Notes under the pieces: model-generated
Database searches by the model: none
Seen by the model: only the letters and a program-made list of their open reading frames with translations
What the model was told of the DNA's origin: nothing
Origin: Actinomycetospora succinea
Lineage (GTDB): Bacteria; Actinomycetota; Actinomycetes; Mycobacteriales; Pseudonocardiaceae
Reading direction: 5' to 3'
NCBI RefSeq assembly: GCF_004363095.1
Contig: NZ_SNYO01000016.1
Location: 25,307-89,306, forward strand
DNA length: 64,000 bases
Shown: positions 9,200 to 17,598 of the stretch, one piece after another
Position numbering within the stretch: position 1 is the first letter of the stretch
Layout: every line of letters begins with the position of its first letter
Program-made: the position numbers and the translations under genes

Positions 9200-10192
9200 G
9201 TGCCGGACGACGTGTGGGACCTCCCCGCCGAGCAGCAGCGAGCGCTGCGCAAGGCCGACGGCGTCGGGTTCCGCGCGCCGATGCTCGCGACCTTGTCGAA
9301 GGAGCACCCGCCGGGGGCCGGCTGGATCTTCGAGCGCAAGCTCGACGGCGTGCGGGTGATCGCCACGCGCGAGAAGGGGCAGACGCCGCGGCTGTGGTCG
9401 CGGAACCAGAAGTCGATGGACGGGAGCTACCCGGAGATCGTCGAGGCGCTCGGCGACCAGGGCCCCGACCAGTTCGTCCTCGACGGGGAGATCACCGCCG
9501 CCGACGGGACGTTCTCGAGCCTCCAGGCGCGCATGCACCTCCAGGACCCGAACCGCGCGCGCCGGACCGGCGTGGAGGTCGAGGCGCACCTGTTCGACCT
9601 GCTGGTGCTCGACGCGATCGACGTGACGCGGCTGCCGCAGTCGACGCGGCACCGGATCCTCGACGCGGTGGTGTCGTTCTCGGCGCCGCTGTTCCGGTCG
9701 CCGGCGCTGGAGGGCGAGCCGTCGGAGCTGCTCGCCGAGGCGTGCGGGGACGGCTGGGAGGGGCTGATCGCCAAGCGCAGCGACGCCCCGTACGTCGTCG
9801 GCGGGCGCAGCCGCGACTGGCTCAAGCTCAAGTGCGTCCGCGACCAGGAGTTCGTCGTCGGCGGCTGGACCGACCCGAGCGGGTCGCGGCGCGGGCTGGG
9901 GGCGCTGCTGGTCGGGTACTACGCCGGCGGGGACCTGCGGTACGCCGGGAAGGTCGGGACCGGGTACGACGCGGCGACGCTGGCGATGCTGCGTGACCGG
10001 CTGGACGGGCTGGCCGCGGACGCGAGCCCGTTCGTCGACGCGGTGCACGAGAAGGGCCTGCACTGGGTGCGCCCGGAGCTCGTGTGCGCGGTGGGCTTCG
10101 GCGAGTGGACGACCGACGGCCGGCTGCGCCACCCGCGCTACCAGGGGCTCCGGGAGGACAAGGACCCCGGCGACGTCGTGCGGGAGCAGTGA
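9200..10192 (+). CDS. ATP-dependent DNA ligase (LigD ligase-domain type)
   Basis: This 330-residue protein has the nucleotidyltransferase motif FERKLDGVR with adenylated Lys47, then VLDGEI (motif III region), EGLIAKR (motif IV) and LKLKC (motif V). An OB-fold domain follows from about residue 225. Its size is that of the free-standing ligase domain of NHEJ LigD or mycobacterial LigC, with no polymerase or nuclease domain attached. It seals nicks or ends using ATP. GTG at 9200 is the start. No Ku gene is visible in the window. The next gene overlaps by 4 bases. Confidence 0.9.
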   Translation: MPDDVWDLPAEQQRALRKADGVGFRAPMLATLSKEHPPGAGWIFERKLDGVRVIATREKGQTPRLWSRNQKSMDGSYPEIVEALGDQGPDQFVLDGEITAADGTFSSLQARMHLQDPNRARRTGVEVEAHLFDLLVLDAIDVTRLPQSTRHRILDAVVSFSAPLFRSPALEGEPSELLAEACGDGWEGLIAKRSDAPYVVGGRSRDWLKLKCVRDQEFVVGGWTDPSGSRRGLGALLVGYYAGGDLRYAGKVGTGYDAATLAMLRDRLDGLAADASPFVDAVHEKGLHWVRPELVCAVGFGEWTTDGRLRHPRYQGLREDKDPGDVVREQ

Positions 10193-10809
10193 ACACGTTC
10201 CTCGCGCGGTGGTCGGCGGCCCACGGCGGGATCGAGCCGTCGGGGCTGGTGCTGGGGTGGCTGCGGGTCGTGTACGTCGTCGCGCGCCCGCTGGCGCGGC
10301 GCGGCGTGCCGCCGTGGGTGCTGACGGCGCTGTCGTGTGCGTGCGGGGTGGCGGTGCCCTGCTTCGTGCTCGGCGGGTTGCCGCTGGTCGGCGCGGTGTT
10401 CGCGGTCCTGTGCGCCCTGCTCGACGGGCTGGACGGGGCGGTCGCGGTGCTCACCGACACGGCGACGGCGTGGGGGCGGGTGCTCGACCCGCTCGTCGAC
10501 CGCATCGGCGACGTCGCGTTCCTCGTGGCCCTGGTACTGGCGGGCGCGCCGGGGTGGCTCGCGGTCGGTGTGGGGACGCTGACCCTGCTCCAGGAGTCGG
10601 TGCGATCGTCGGCGCGGCTGCCCGACGTGGGCGTGGTCAGCGTGTGGGAGCGGCCGTCGCGGGTGATCGTCACGGCGCTGGGCCTGCTGGGGACCGTCGT
10701 GAGTCCGGGGCTGCCGGTGGCGACGATCGCTGTCCTCATCGCCGCGGTGCTCGCGGTCGTCGGGTTCGTCCAGGTGCTCGTGACGGTCCGCCGCCGCCTC
10801 CGTATGTGA
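10189..10809 (+). CDS. CDP-alcohol phosphatidyltransferase family membrane protein
   Basis: This 206-residue integral membrane protein starts with GTG in a GTGA overlap with the ligase stop. The signature reads LDGLDGAVAVLTDTATAWG then RVLDPLVDRIGD. The four catalytic Asp are kept, but the Arg of the usual AR pair is Val, as in some divergent actinobacterial members. About six hydrophobic segments follow. The family transfers a phospho-alcohol from CDP-diacylglycerol or a related donor; the substrate here is unknown. The last three codons (CGT ATG TGA) lie inside a palindromic element that supplies the stop. Confidence 0.85.
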   Translation: MNTFLARWSAAHGGIEPSGLVLGWLRVVYVVARPLARRGVPPWVLTALSCACGVAVPCFVLGGLPLVGAVFAVLCALLDGLDGAVAVLTDTATAWGRVLDPLVDRIGDVAFLVALVLAGAPGWLAVGVGTLTLLQESVRSSARLPDVGVVSVWERPSRVIVTALGLLGTVVSPGLPVATIAVLIAAVLAVVGFVQVLVTVRRRLRM

Positions 10810-10850
10810 GTGCTTCCTGCCCCTATCGGGCCGGAAAGCGCTCACATACG
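10801..10850. repeat. Palindromic element, copy 1 (convergent junction)
   Basis: This is a 50-bp imperfect palindrome centred at 10825/10826. The outer ten bases CGTATGTGAG and CTCACATACG pair perfectly; further in, two G-T pairs and three mismatches occur. The centre is CTATCG against CTATAG in the intact copies. It supplies TGA 10807-10809 to the phosphatidyltransferase gene and, on the minus strand, TAG 10825-10823 to the desaturase gene. It may also act as a bidirectional terminator hairpin. Confidence 0.85.
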
Positions 10851-12319
10851 AGGTGGGCGGTGATCTCGGCGGACAGGGTGACGAGGGGGAGGCCGCCGCC
10901 GGGGTGGGCGGAGCCGCCGACGAGGTAGAGCCCGTCGACCGGCGAGCGGTTGGCCGGGCGCAGGAACGCCGCGAGGGCGCCGTCGGACGACGTCCCGTAG
11001 ATGCTGCCGCCGGGCGAGAGCGTCTCGCGCTCGAGGTCGGCGGGGGTGCGGACGACGCGGTGGCGGATGCGGTCGCGGACGTCGACGCCGCGCTGGGCCA
11101 TCAGCGCGAGGACGCGGTCGGCGTACCGCTGCGCGAGGCCCGGCGCGTCCCAGTCCACGCCGCGCACGGGGTCGTGGCGCGGAGCCGTGACCAGCACGAA
11201 CCACGCCTCCGAGTCGTCGTCCGGGCGCAGCGCCGGGTCGTCGGGCGCGTGCACGTACACCGCGGGCGAGGAGGCCGGTGCCCCGTGCCGGTAGGCGTCG
11301 AACTCGCCGTCGTAGACCGCGCGCGTCGGCGGGAAGAGCACGCGGTGGTGCGGCGCCCCGGAACCTGCGCGGTCACGCCCCGCGAGCCCGAGCAGCAGCA
11401 CGAACCCGGACGACGACGGCGTCGTGCGGGCGAGGCGCCGCGCCGACGCACGGTGGGGCAGCAGCCCGCCGGCCCCGTACACGGTCGCCGCGTCGGCGTT
11501 GGCCACGACGACGTCGGCGGGCAGCCGTTCCCCGGACCCCAGACGCACCCCGCGCACCCCGTCGTCCGCCTCGATCCCGCTCACCCGCGCCCCGGTCCGC
11601 ACCGTCACCCCGAGTGCGCGGCACCGGTCGGCGACCCCCTCGGCCAGGCGCCGCAGCCCGCCGCGCACGTACCAGGACCCGAACTCCTGCTCCACGTACG
11701 GCACGACGGCGAGCGCCGCCGGCGCCCGGCGCGGGTCGGAGCCCGAGTAGGTGGCGTAGCGGTCGAGGAGCATGCCCAGGCGCTCGTCGCGCAGGTACCG
11801 CGCGCCGACCCCGCGCAGGCTCTGCCAGGGCGCGACGGCGAGCAGGTCACGGACCCGCAGCGACAGGCGCGCGAGCCCGGCGGGGGTGACCGGCGACTCC
11901 AGGAAGTGCTCGTGCGTGGCGTGCCAGACGCGCTCGGCGTGGCTCATGAACGCCGCCCACTGCGCGCCCGCCCCGTCGCCGAGCGCCGCGTCCAGCGCGC
12001 CCGGGACGTCCTCGCGGCGCCCCGGCAGGTCCAGCGTGGTCCCGTCCCCGAACCGGTACCGGGCGGCGACGCCCAGCGGCTCCAGGTCCAGCACCTCGCG
12101 CAGCGGCGCACCGGTGTCGGCGAAGAGCCGCTCGAGCACCGGCGGCATGGTCACCAGCGAGGGGCCGGTGTCGAAGCGGTACCCGCCGACCTCGAGCGTC
12201 CCGAGCTTGCCGCCGACCCGCTCGGCCTGCTCCAGCACGGTGACCTCGTGCCCGCTCGCGGCGAGCCGGGCCGCGACGGCGAGCCCGCCGAGGCCCGCGC
12301 CGACGACGACGGTGGTCAC
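10823..12319 (-). CDS. crtI: CrtI-type phytoene desaturase / carotenoid FAD oxidoreductase
   Basis: This 498-residue flavoprotein starts at GTG 12319 (VTTVVVGAGLGGLAVA), overlapping the glycosyltransferase stop by 4 bases. The N-terminal dinucleotide fold GAGLGGLAVAARLAASGHEV is followed by EQAERVGGKLGT and YRFDTGPSLVTMP. The C-terminal FAD motif GLYLVGGSAHPGGGLPLVTLSA is typical of CrtI/CrtN/CrtO enzymes. It introduces double bonds into, or otherwise oxidises, a carotenoid. With CruF and a GT2 next door, an acyclic hydroxylated and glycosylated carotenoid is plausible. The final residues (about VCERFPAR) and the TAG stop derive from the palindromic element at 10801-10850. Confidence 0.88.
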   Translation of the reverse strand: MTTVVVGAGLGGLAVAARLAASGHEVTVLEQAERVGGKLGTLEVGGYRFDTGPSLVTMPPVLERLFADTGAPLREVLDLEPLGVAARYRFGDGTTLDLPGRREDVPGALDAALGDGAGAQWAAFMSHAERVWHATHEHFLESPVTPAGLARLSLRVRDLLAVAPWQSLRGVGARYLRDERLGMLLDRYATYSGSDPRRAPAALAVVPYVEQEFGSWYVRGGLRRLAEGVADRCRALGVTVRTGARVSGIEADDGVRGVRLGSGERLPADVVVANADAATVYGAGGLLPHRASARRLARTTPSSSGFVLLLGLAGRDRAGSGAPHHRVLFPPTRAVYDGEFDAYRHGAPASSPAVYVHAPDDPALRPDDDSEAWFVLVTAPRHDPVRGVDWDAPGLAQRYADRVLALMAQRGVDVRDRIRHRVVRTPADLERETLSPGGSIYGTSSDGALAAFLRPANRSPVDGLYLVGGSAHPGGGLPLVTLSAEITAHLVCERFPAR

Positions 12320-13407
12320 GCCGCGGCCGGTGTCACCCGGCGACCCCGCCAGCGCAACGTGCCCGCACGGCGCGCGCGCCAGGAGTCGGCCGTCAGCGCG
12401 GCCAGGGCCAGCACGGAGACCGGGTGGGCGAGGGCGTCGGTCACCCGCGCCCCGGTCCGCCGCGCCGCGAGCGCCCGGCTCGCCACGCCCGCGAGGTAGC
12501 CCGCGACCCCGATCCGCGACCCGCCCAGCGCCGCGAGCGCCGGCACCACGTGCACGAGCCCCAGGAGCCCGATCACCGCGGCGGCCCGCGGGCGGGTGCC
12601 GAACGCCGCCCACAGCGACTTCGTGTAGCCCGCGCGCAGCTCCGCGGCGCCGGCGTACATCCGGCACGCCGCGACGTCGGTGCCGTCGGCGACGACACCC
12701 CGGGAGCCGTGCGCCTTCAGCGTGCGGAGCAGGGCGATGTCGTCGAGCACCGCGTCGCGCGGGTGCCCGCCCGCGTCCCGGTAGGCCCGGGCGTCGACGG
12801 CGAGCAGCTGCCCGTTCGCGGCGGTGAGCGTCGGGCGGGGCGAGCGTTCCGCGATGCCCAGCGGCAGCGTCGACAGCCACGACCACGCCAGCAGCGGCTG
12901 GACCAGGCGCTCCGCGAGGGTGACCGCGACCTGACGGGGATGCGGGCAGACGAGGTCGAGGCCGCTGCGGCGCAGCAGGTCGACGGTGGCGGCGAGGCCG
13001 TGCGGGGCGACGCGGACGTCGGCGTCGACGAAGACGAGCACGTCGGCGCGGGTGGCCTCGGCGAGCTGCGCGCACGCCCACGGCTTGGCGAGCCAGTCGG
13101 GCGGGGGCTCGGTGCCCTCGAGGACCCGCGCGCCCGCGGACCGGGCGCGGGCGGCCGTCGCGTCGGTGGACCCGTCGTCGAGCACCAGGATCTCGGCCGG
13201 CACCGGCCACCCGGCGACGGCGGCGCGCAGCGCCCGCACGCAGCCGCCGATCTGCTCCTCCTCGTCGCGCGCCGGGACGAGCACGGCGACGCGCTCGCGG
13301 GGCGGTGCGGCGGCGGGGTCGGGCACCCGCAGGCGGCGCAGGTTGTCGACGGTCAGGGCCAGCGAGGCCGCGGCGAGGGCGGAGCCGAGGGCGACCGGAG
13401 CCCTCAT
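12316..13407 (-). CDS. Family 2 glycosyltransferase (CruC-like)
   Basis: This 363-residue protein starts at ATG 13407 in an ATGA overlap with cruF. An N-terminal hydrophobic segment (residues 5-20) precedes a GT-A domain with VLVPARDEEEQIGGCVRAL, VLDDGSTD, the metal-binding VFVDADVRV, and DDIALLRTLKAHG as the acceptor/base region. Two or three hydrophobic segments close the C terminus. Position between the desaturase and CruF suggests it glycosylates a carotenoid hydroxyl at the membrane. The sugar donor is not determinable. Confidence 0.85.
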   Translation of the reverse strand: MRAPVALGSALAAASLALTVDNLRRLRVPDPAAAPPRERVAVLVPARDEEEQIGGCVRALRAAVAGWPVPAEILVLDDGSTDATAARARSAGARVLEGTEPPPDWLAKPWACAQLAEATRADVLVFVDADVRVAPHGLAATVDLLRRSGLDLVCPHPRQVAVTLAERLVQPLLAWSWLSTLPLGIAERSPRPTLTAANGQLLAVDARAYRDAGGHPRDAVLDDIALLRTLKAHGSRGVVADGTDVAACRMYAGAAELRAGYTKSLWAAFGTRPRAAAVIGLLGLVHVVPALAALGGSRIGVAGYLAGVASRALAARRTGARVTDALAHPVSVLALAALTADSWRARRAGTLRWRGRRVTPAAA

Positions 13408-14243
13408 GCCGCGACCCGGTCCCGCGCCGGCCGGGACGGGGCGCCGCTGCCGTGGCGGCGCAGCACGACGATCAGCGGCACGCCGACCAGGCCCATCAGC
13501 ACCCCGCCCACCAGCGCGACCGACGGGCGCCCGAAGAACACGGCGGCGGCCATGGTCGAGGACAGGAACGTCCAGAGCCACAGGGCCAGCGGCAGCCGGT
13601 CGTCGGTCGCGGGGCGGGTCGGCATGACGCGGTCGAGCGCGGCGATCATGACCAGGGCGACGAGCAGCCACCCGGCGAAGTTCGAGACGGGGATCCCCGG
13701 GACGCCGGGGAGCGCCGGGGTCGGGTCCAGCCAGTACCAGTTGCCCGCGTCGACCATCTGCGGGTCGAGGAAGACGTCCCAGCTGGCCAGCGCCCACGCG
13801 CCGAGCACGGTGGTGACGCCGCGTCCGCGCCCGAGCGCCGTCGCCAGCCGTCGCCCGACGACGAGCGCCGGGTACGACATCATCGTCCAGGCCGCGGGCA
13901 CCACGAGCGGGACGCCGAGGGCCGAGAAGCCGAGCGCGTCGGTGTAGCGGTACTCCCCGAACGGCAGGCCGGTCGCGAGCCCGACGGCCTCGATCACCAG
14001 CCCACCGCCACCGGCGACGACGACCAGCCCGACGGCCGCGCCGGGCCCGCGCGTCAGCAGCGCGTGGCTGATCGACGCGAGCGCGAACAGGGCCACGGAG
14101 ACCACGGTCAGGGTCGGCGTCCCGCCGCCGGTGAGCGGGAACGCGATCTGCACGGCTACCGCGCCGGCGCCGAGCAGCCACGGCACGAGGTGGCGGCGGG
14201 GGAGGTCGGCGACGTAGGTGCGGACGGGGGCGAGCCGGTTCAT
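13404..14243 (-). CDS. cruF: CruF-like carotenoid 1,2-hydratase (DUF422)
   Basis: This 279-residue polytopic membrane protein starts at ATG 14243 and is coupled by 4 bases to its neighbours on both sides. The CruF/DUF422 hallmarks are EYRYTDALG, AWTMMSYPALVVGRRL, SWDVFLDPQMVDAGNWYW and GIPVSNFAGWLL, with about seven hydrophobic segments. The family hydrates the terminal double bond of acyclic carotenoid ends, as in gamma-carotene or bisanhydrobacterioruberin. Phytoene synthase and prenyl-diphosphate synthase genes are not in the window. Confidence 0.88.
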   Translation of the reverse strand: MNRLAPVRTYVADLPRRHLVPWLLGAGAVAVQIAFPLTGGGTPTLTVVSVALFALASISHALLTRGPGAAVGLVVVAGGGGLVIEAVGLATGLPFGEYRYTDALGFSALGVPLVVPAAWTMMSYPALVVGRRLATALGRGRGVTTVLGAWALASWDVFLDPQMVDAGNWYWLDPTPALPGVPGIPVSNFAGWLLVALVMIAALDRVMPTRPATDDRLPLALWLWTFLSSTMAAAVFFGRPSVALVGGVLMGLVGVPLIVVLRRHGSGAPSRPARDRVAA

Positions 14244-15118
14244 CGGCCGGCTCCGGCGAGGACCGGGCTCGCGGTCTCGACCGGTGCCGGTGTGCCCCAC
14301 CGCCGGTCGAGCGCGTCCGTCGTCGCCCACCCGACCAGCAGCAGGATGTGCAGCACGAACAGCCACAGGGCGACCGCGACGGTCGCGCCGATGACGTCGA
14401 GCCCGCCGAACGGGATGCCGAGGTCGATCGGCAGCGCGAGGAAGAGCAGGAAGCCCTGCAGGAACCCGGCGATCACCGCGGCGGTGCCGAACGCGCCGAG
14501 CAGGGTGGCGGGCCAGCCGAGACGGCCCGGCGCGACGACCCGGAAGCCCCAGGCGATGACGACGCCGAGCGCCACGAACGAGACGTGGAAGGCGACGACG
14601 ATCCACCCGAGGGTGCCGCCGACGCCCCCGGCGCGCGCGAGGTCGCCGAGCAGCGGGGCACTGGCGAACACCCCGAGCGCGAGCACCGGGACGGCGAGCA
14701 CCAGCGGCAGCAGGGCGAGCCGCGCGCGCCAGCCGGTGAAGCGGTCGTGGCGCGGGGACAGGCGCAGGCAGGCGCGGCGCAGGCCCTCGCCGTAGAAGGT
14801 GGCGGGCAGGATCGTGATCAGCGCGCCCCACGGGCCGAGGTCGAGCCCGGCGCGCACGAGCGCGTCCCAGACCGGGCGCGCGCCCATCTCCGGCGGCACG
14901 AGCAGGCGCAGGTCGGCGAGGTACGCGGCGACCGTGGCCGGCGAGCTGATCAGCGCCGCGCCCCACACCGCGAGCAGCAGCCACGGGACGACCCCGAGCC
15001 CGGCGAAGTAGGTCAGACCCGCGGCGACGGCAGCGAGGTCACGCCCGTGCAGGGTCTCCGCGACGCCCGAGACCACGCTCCGCACGAGGGCCGGGGCGCG
15101 GGACAGGGGATCGTGCAC
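14240..15118 (-). CDS. YihY/BrkB-family membrane protein
   Basis: This polytopic protein (292 residues from GTG 15118; a TTG at 15151 would give 303) has the family core AAGLTYFAGLGVVPWLLL, about six membrane segments and the region TFYGEGLRRACLRLSPRH. YihY/BrkB proteins were once called ribonuclease BN; their function is unsettled. Its stop overlaps cruF by 4 bases, so it may be the first gene of the carotenoid operon, possibly affecting membrane properties. The start is uncertain because neither candidate has a clear ribosome binding site. Confidence 0.8.
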   Translation of the reverse strand: MHDPLSRAPALVRSVVSGVAETLHGRDLAAVAAGLTYFAGLGVVPWLLLAVWGAALISSPATVAAYLADLRLLVPPEMGARPVWDALVRAGLDLGPWGALITILPATFYGEGLRRACLRLSPRHDRFTGWRARLALLPLVLAVPVLALGVFASAPLLGDLARAGGVGGTLGWIVVAFHVSFVALGVVIAWGFRVVAPGRLGWPATLLGAFGTAAVIAGFLQGFLLFLALPIDLGIPFGGLDVIGATVAVALWLFVLHILLLVGWATTDALDRRWGTPAPVETASPVLAGAGR

Positions 15119-15195
15119 CGGCCGGGCGTACCCCGCCCTGGGTGCCCACAACCGAGCTCGACCGGGGTCACAGCAGGGCTGGGCCGTCCGGCGTC

Positions 15196-15237
15196 TGTGA
15201 GCGAACTTCAGTCCGATAGCACCAAAGTTCGCTCACA
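15196..15237. repeat. Palindromic element, copy 2 (divergent intergenic, decayed)
   Basis: This 42-bp element has outer arms TGTGAGCGAACTT and AAGTTCGCTCACA that pair perfectly, and a degraded centre (CGATAG for CTATAG, plus several mismatches). It lies in the 218-bp gap between the divergent YihY-like and MFS genes. The arms are identical to those of copies 5 and 6, showing common origin. Confidence 0.85.
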
Positions 15238-15336
15238 TGGGAAGAATCCTCGACAAGGACCGATGAGTCCTGGAGTGCTATCGAGTCGTACCCGGTGAGG
15301 GCGGGGAGAGGCTCCGCCACGTCGTCGGGAGGCCTC

Positions 15337-16728
15337 ATGAGCCCGCGACAGCGCACCGGCGTGCTCCTGCTCGTGTCGGTGACCGCGCTGATGGCCGCGC
15401 TGGACACGCTCGTCGTGTCCACCGCGCTGACCACCATCCGCCACGACCTCGGCGCGAGCGTCGAGTCGCTGGAGTGGACGGTCAACGCCTACAACCTCAC
15501 CCTCGCCGTGCTGCTCGTGCCGGCCGCGGCGCTCGGCGACCGCTTCGGGCGACGGCGGGTCTTCGTCGCCGGGCTGGCGCTGTTCACCGTCGCGTCGGCG
15601 GGCTGCGCGCTCGCCCCGGACGTCGGGACCCTCGTGGTCGCCCGCGCCGTCCAGGGCGTCGGCGCCGCGGCGGGCACCGCGCTCGGGATGACGCTGGTCG
15701 GCGCCGCCTACCCGCCCGAGCAGCGCGGCCGTGCCCTCGGCGTGCTCGAGGGCGTCGCGGGCCTGGCGGTGCTCGCCGGGCCCGGGCTCGGCGGCGTCGT
15801 CACCGACCTCGTGGGCTGGGAGTTCGTGTTCTGGCTCAACGTGCCGATCGGGCTGGTCGTGGTGCCGCTGGTGCTCGCGGTCGTCCCGGAGTCGCGCGGC
15901 GGCGACGTCACCATGGACGCGCCCGGCGTGGTGCTGCTCGCGGGCGCCGCGCTCGGCGTCGTGTGGGCGCTGACCCGGGGCAACGTCGCGGGCTGGGCGT
16001 CGGGCGAGGTGCTCGCGGCGTTCGGGCTCGCGGCCGTCCTGACCGTCGCGTTCGTGCTCCGGCAGCGCGCCGCCGTCCTGCCCCTGCTGCCGGGACGCCT
16101 GGTGCGCGCGCCGGGGTTCGTCGCCGGCAACCTCGCCACCGCGGCCCTGTTCGTCTCGGTGTTCGGCGGCCTGTTCTTCTTCAGCCAGCTGCTCGCGGTG
16201 GGCCTGGGCTTCACGCCGCTGCAGACCGGGCTCGGGCTGATGGCGTGGACGTCGGCGCTGTTCGTGCTCGGCCCGGTCGGCGGGGTGCTCGCCGACCGGT
16301 TCGGCAACCGGATCCCGCTCACCGTCGGCCTCGCGCTCACCGCGCTCGGCATGGCCTGGGTGGCCGCGGCGGCATCGGGCCTGTCCTACGGCGACCTCGT
16401 GCCCGGCTTCGTCGTCGCCAGCATCGGCGGCTCGCTGGCCATGCCCGCCGCGGCGAACGCCGTGCTCGGCGGGCTGGGGCCGGACGACGTCGGCAAGGCG
16501 GCGGGGGTCAACAGCACGCTGCGCGAGCTCGGCGGCGTCCTCGGGCTCGCGGTGCTGGTGGCGGTGTTCGCGCCGTTCGGCAGCTACGACAGCCCGGCGG
16601 GCTTCCTCGCCGGGTTCGTGCCGGCGATCTGGGTGTGCGTCGCGATCGTGGCCGCGGGTGCGGTGGCCGGGGCCTGCGTGCCCGGCCCGGTGCGGGAGGC
16701 GGCGCAGGCTCAGGGATGCCGGGCGTAG
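15337..16728 (+). CDS. MFS drug:H+ antiporter (DHA2, 14-TM type)
   Basis: This 463-residue transporter starts at ATG 15337, with GGGAGG at 15327-15332. Helix 1 holds ALMAALDTLVVSTALTTI, and the DHA2 motif WTVNAYNLTLAVLLVPAAAL follows. The loop GDRFGRRR between helices 2 and 3 is the MFS signature, and AGPGLGGVVTDLVGWEFVFW is antiporter motif C. About fourteen hydrophobic segments are counted. Export of a hydrophobic drug or metabolite is expected; the substrate is unknown. The last 19 bases overlap the convergent DUF1206 gene. Confidence 0.9.
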   Translation: MSPRQRTGVLLLVSVTALMAALDTLVVSTALTTIRHDLGASVESLEWTVNAYNLTLAVLLVPAAALGDRFGRRRVFVAGLALFTVASAGCALAPDVGTLVVARAVQGVGAAAGTALGMTLVGAAYPPEQRGRALGVLEGVAGLAVLAGPGLGGVVTDLVGWEFVFWLNVPIGLVVVPLVLAVVPESRGGDVTMDAPGVVLLAGAALGVVWALTRGNVAGWASGEVLAAFGLAAVLTVAFVLRQRAAVLPLLPGRLVRAPGFVAGNLATAALFVSVFGGLFFFSQLLAVGLGFTPLQTGLGLMAWTSALFVLGPVGGVLADRFGNRIPLTVGLALTALGMAWVAAAASGLSYGDLVPGFVVASIGGSLAMPAAANAVLGGLGPDDVGKAAGVNSTLRELGGVLGLAVLVAVFAPFGSYDSPAGFLAGFVPAIWVCVAIVAAGAVAGACVPGPVREAAQAQGCRA

Positions 16729-17546
16729 GCGTCGACCAGGCAGTACAGCCCGTAGGCCGCGAAGCCGACGCCGGCGATCGCGAGCGCCGTGGTGCCGAGG
16801 GTGTGGTCGGCGAGGGTCCGCAGGGCGAGGTCGATGCCGCCGACCTCGTCCGGGGCGTCGTCGACCACGGCGTCGAGCGCGAGGACGCCGACGACGGCGA
16901 AGGTGACGGCGCGCGTCAGGTTGCCGACGGCGCCGAGCCAGCGCGCCAGGAGCCGCACGCGCGGGGTGAGCTTCTCGGGGACGAGGTCGCCGAGGAAGGT
17001 CGCGCGGATGCCGGTGACCGCCGTCGAGACCGCCGTGATCAGCACGATCACCGCGGCCACCGCGACGAGCACCCGTCCGCCGGGCAGGGCGAACGCCTCG
17101 CCGGCGACGACCTGCAGGTCGGACCCGTCGCGGCGGGGCACGACGATCACGCACACGGCGAGGTAGGCGACGCCGCCGACCCCGAGGGCCTTGGCGAAGG
17201 CGCCGATGCGCTTGCGCCAGCGCAGCCCGCGACCCTCGACCCACCGGAAGCCGATCGCCCCGGCCCGGACCTGCCACACCGCGAAGACCACCAGGCACGC
17301 GGCGGCGAGCCCGAGCAGCGCCCGCCCGACGATCCCGCCGTGGGCGACGACCGCCACGGCGCCGCGCTGGTCGAGCGGCGAGGTCCCGCCGACGACGACG
17401 ATCGACACCGCGACCCAGGCGAGCAGCAGGTGCACGACGCCGTACGCGGCGAGGCCCACGCGGCCCAGGCGCTCCGACCAGTGGCCGGGCGCGTCGTGCC
17501 AGTCGGCGTCGAACCCCCGCCGGGCGCCGACCGGCGTTGTCGTCAC
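16710..17546 (-). CDS. DUF1206 membrane protein
   Basis: This 278-residue protein starts at GTG 17546. It shows three repeats of a two-helix unit: GRVGLAAYGVVHLLLAW, then a central unit ending RKRIGAFAKALGVGGVAYLAVC, then VGNLTRAVTFAVVGVLALDA followed by AAYGLYCLVDAYARHP. Repeated G-x-A-Y-G motifs and the C-terminal YGLYxxxDAxxR are typical of DUF1206. The function is unknown. It is convergent with the MFS gene and overlaps its end. Confidence 0.85.
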   Translation of the reverse strand: MTTTPVGARRGFDADWHDAPGHWSERLGRVGLAAYGVVHLLLAWVAVSIVVVGGTSPLDQRGAVAVVAHGGIVGRALLGLAAACLVVFAVWQVRAGAIGFRWVEGRGLRWRKRIGAFAKALGVGGVAYLAVCVIVVPRRDGSDLQVVAGEAFALPGGRVLVAVAAVIVLITAVSTAVTGIRATFLGDLVPEKLTPRVRLLARWLGAVGNLTRAVTFAVVGVLALDAVVDDAPDEVGGIDLALRTLADHTLGTTALAIAGVGFAAYGLYCLVDAYARHP

Positions 17547-17598
17547 CTGATCGTCCTACACCCGGGGCAGCCCCCCGTGCCCGTGATGTGACGAGTCT

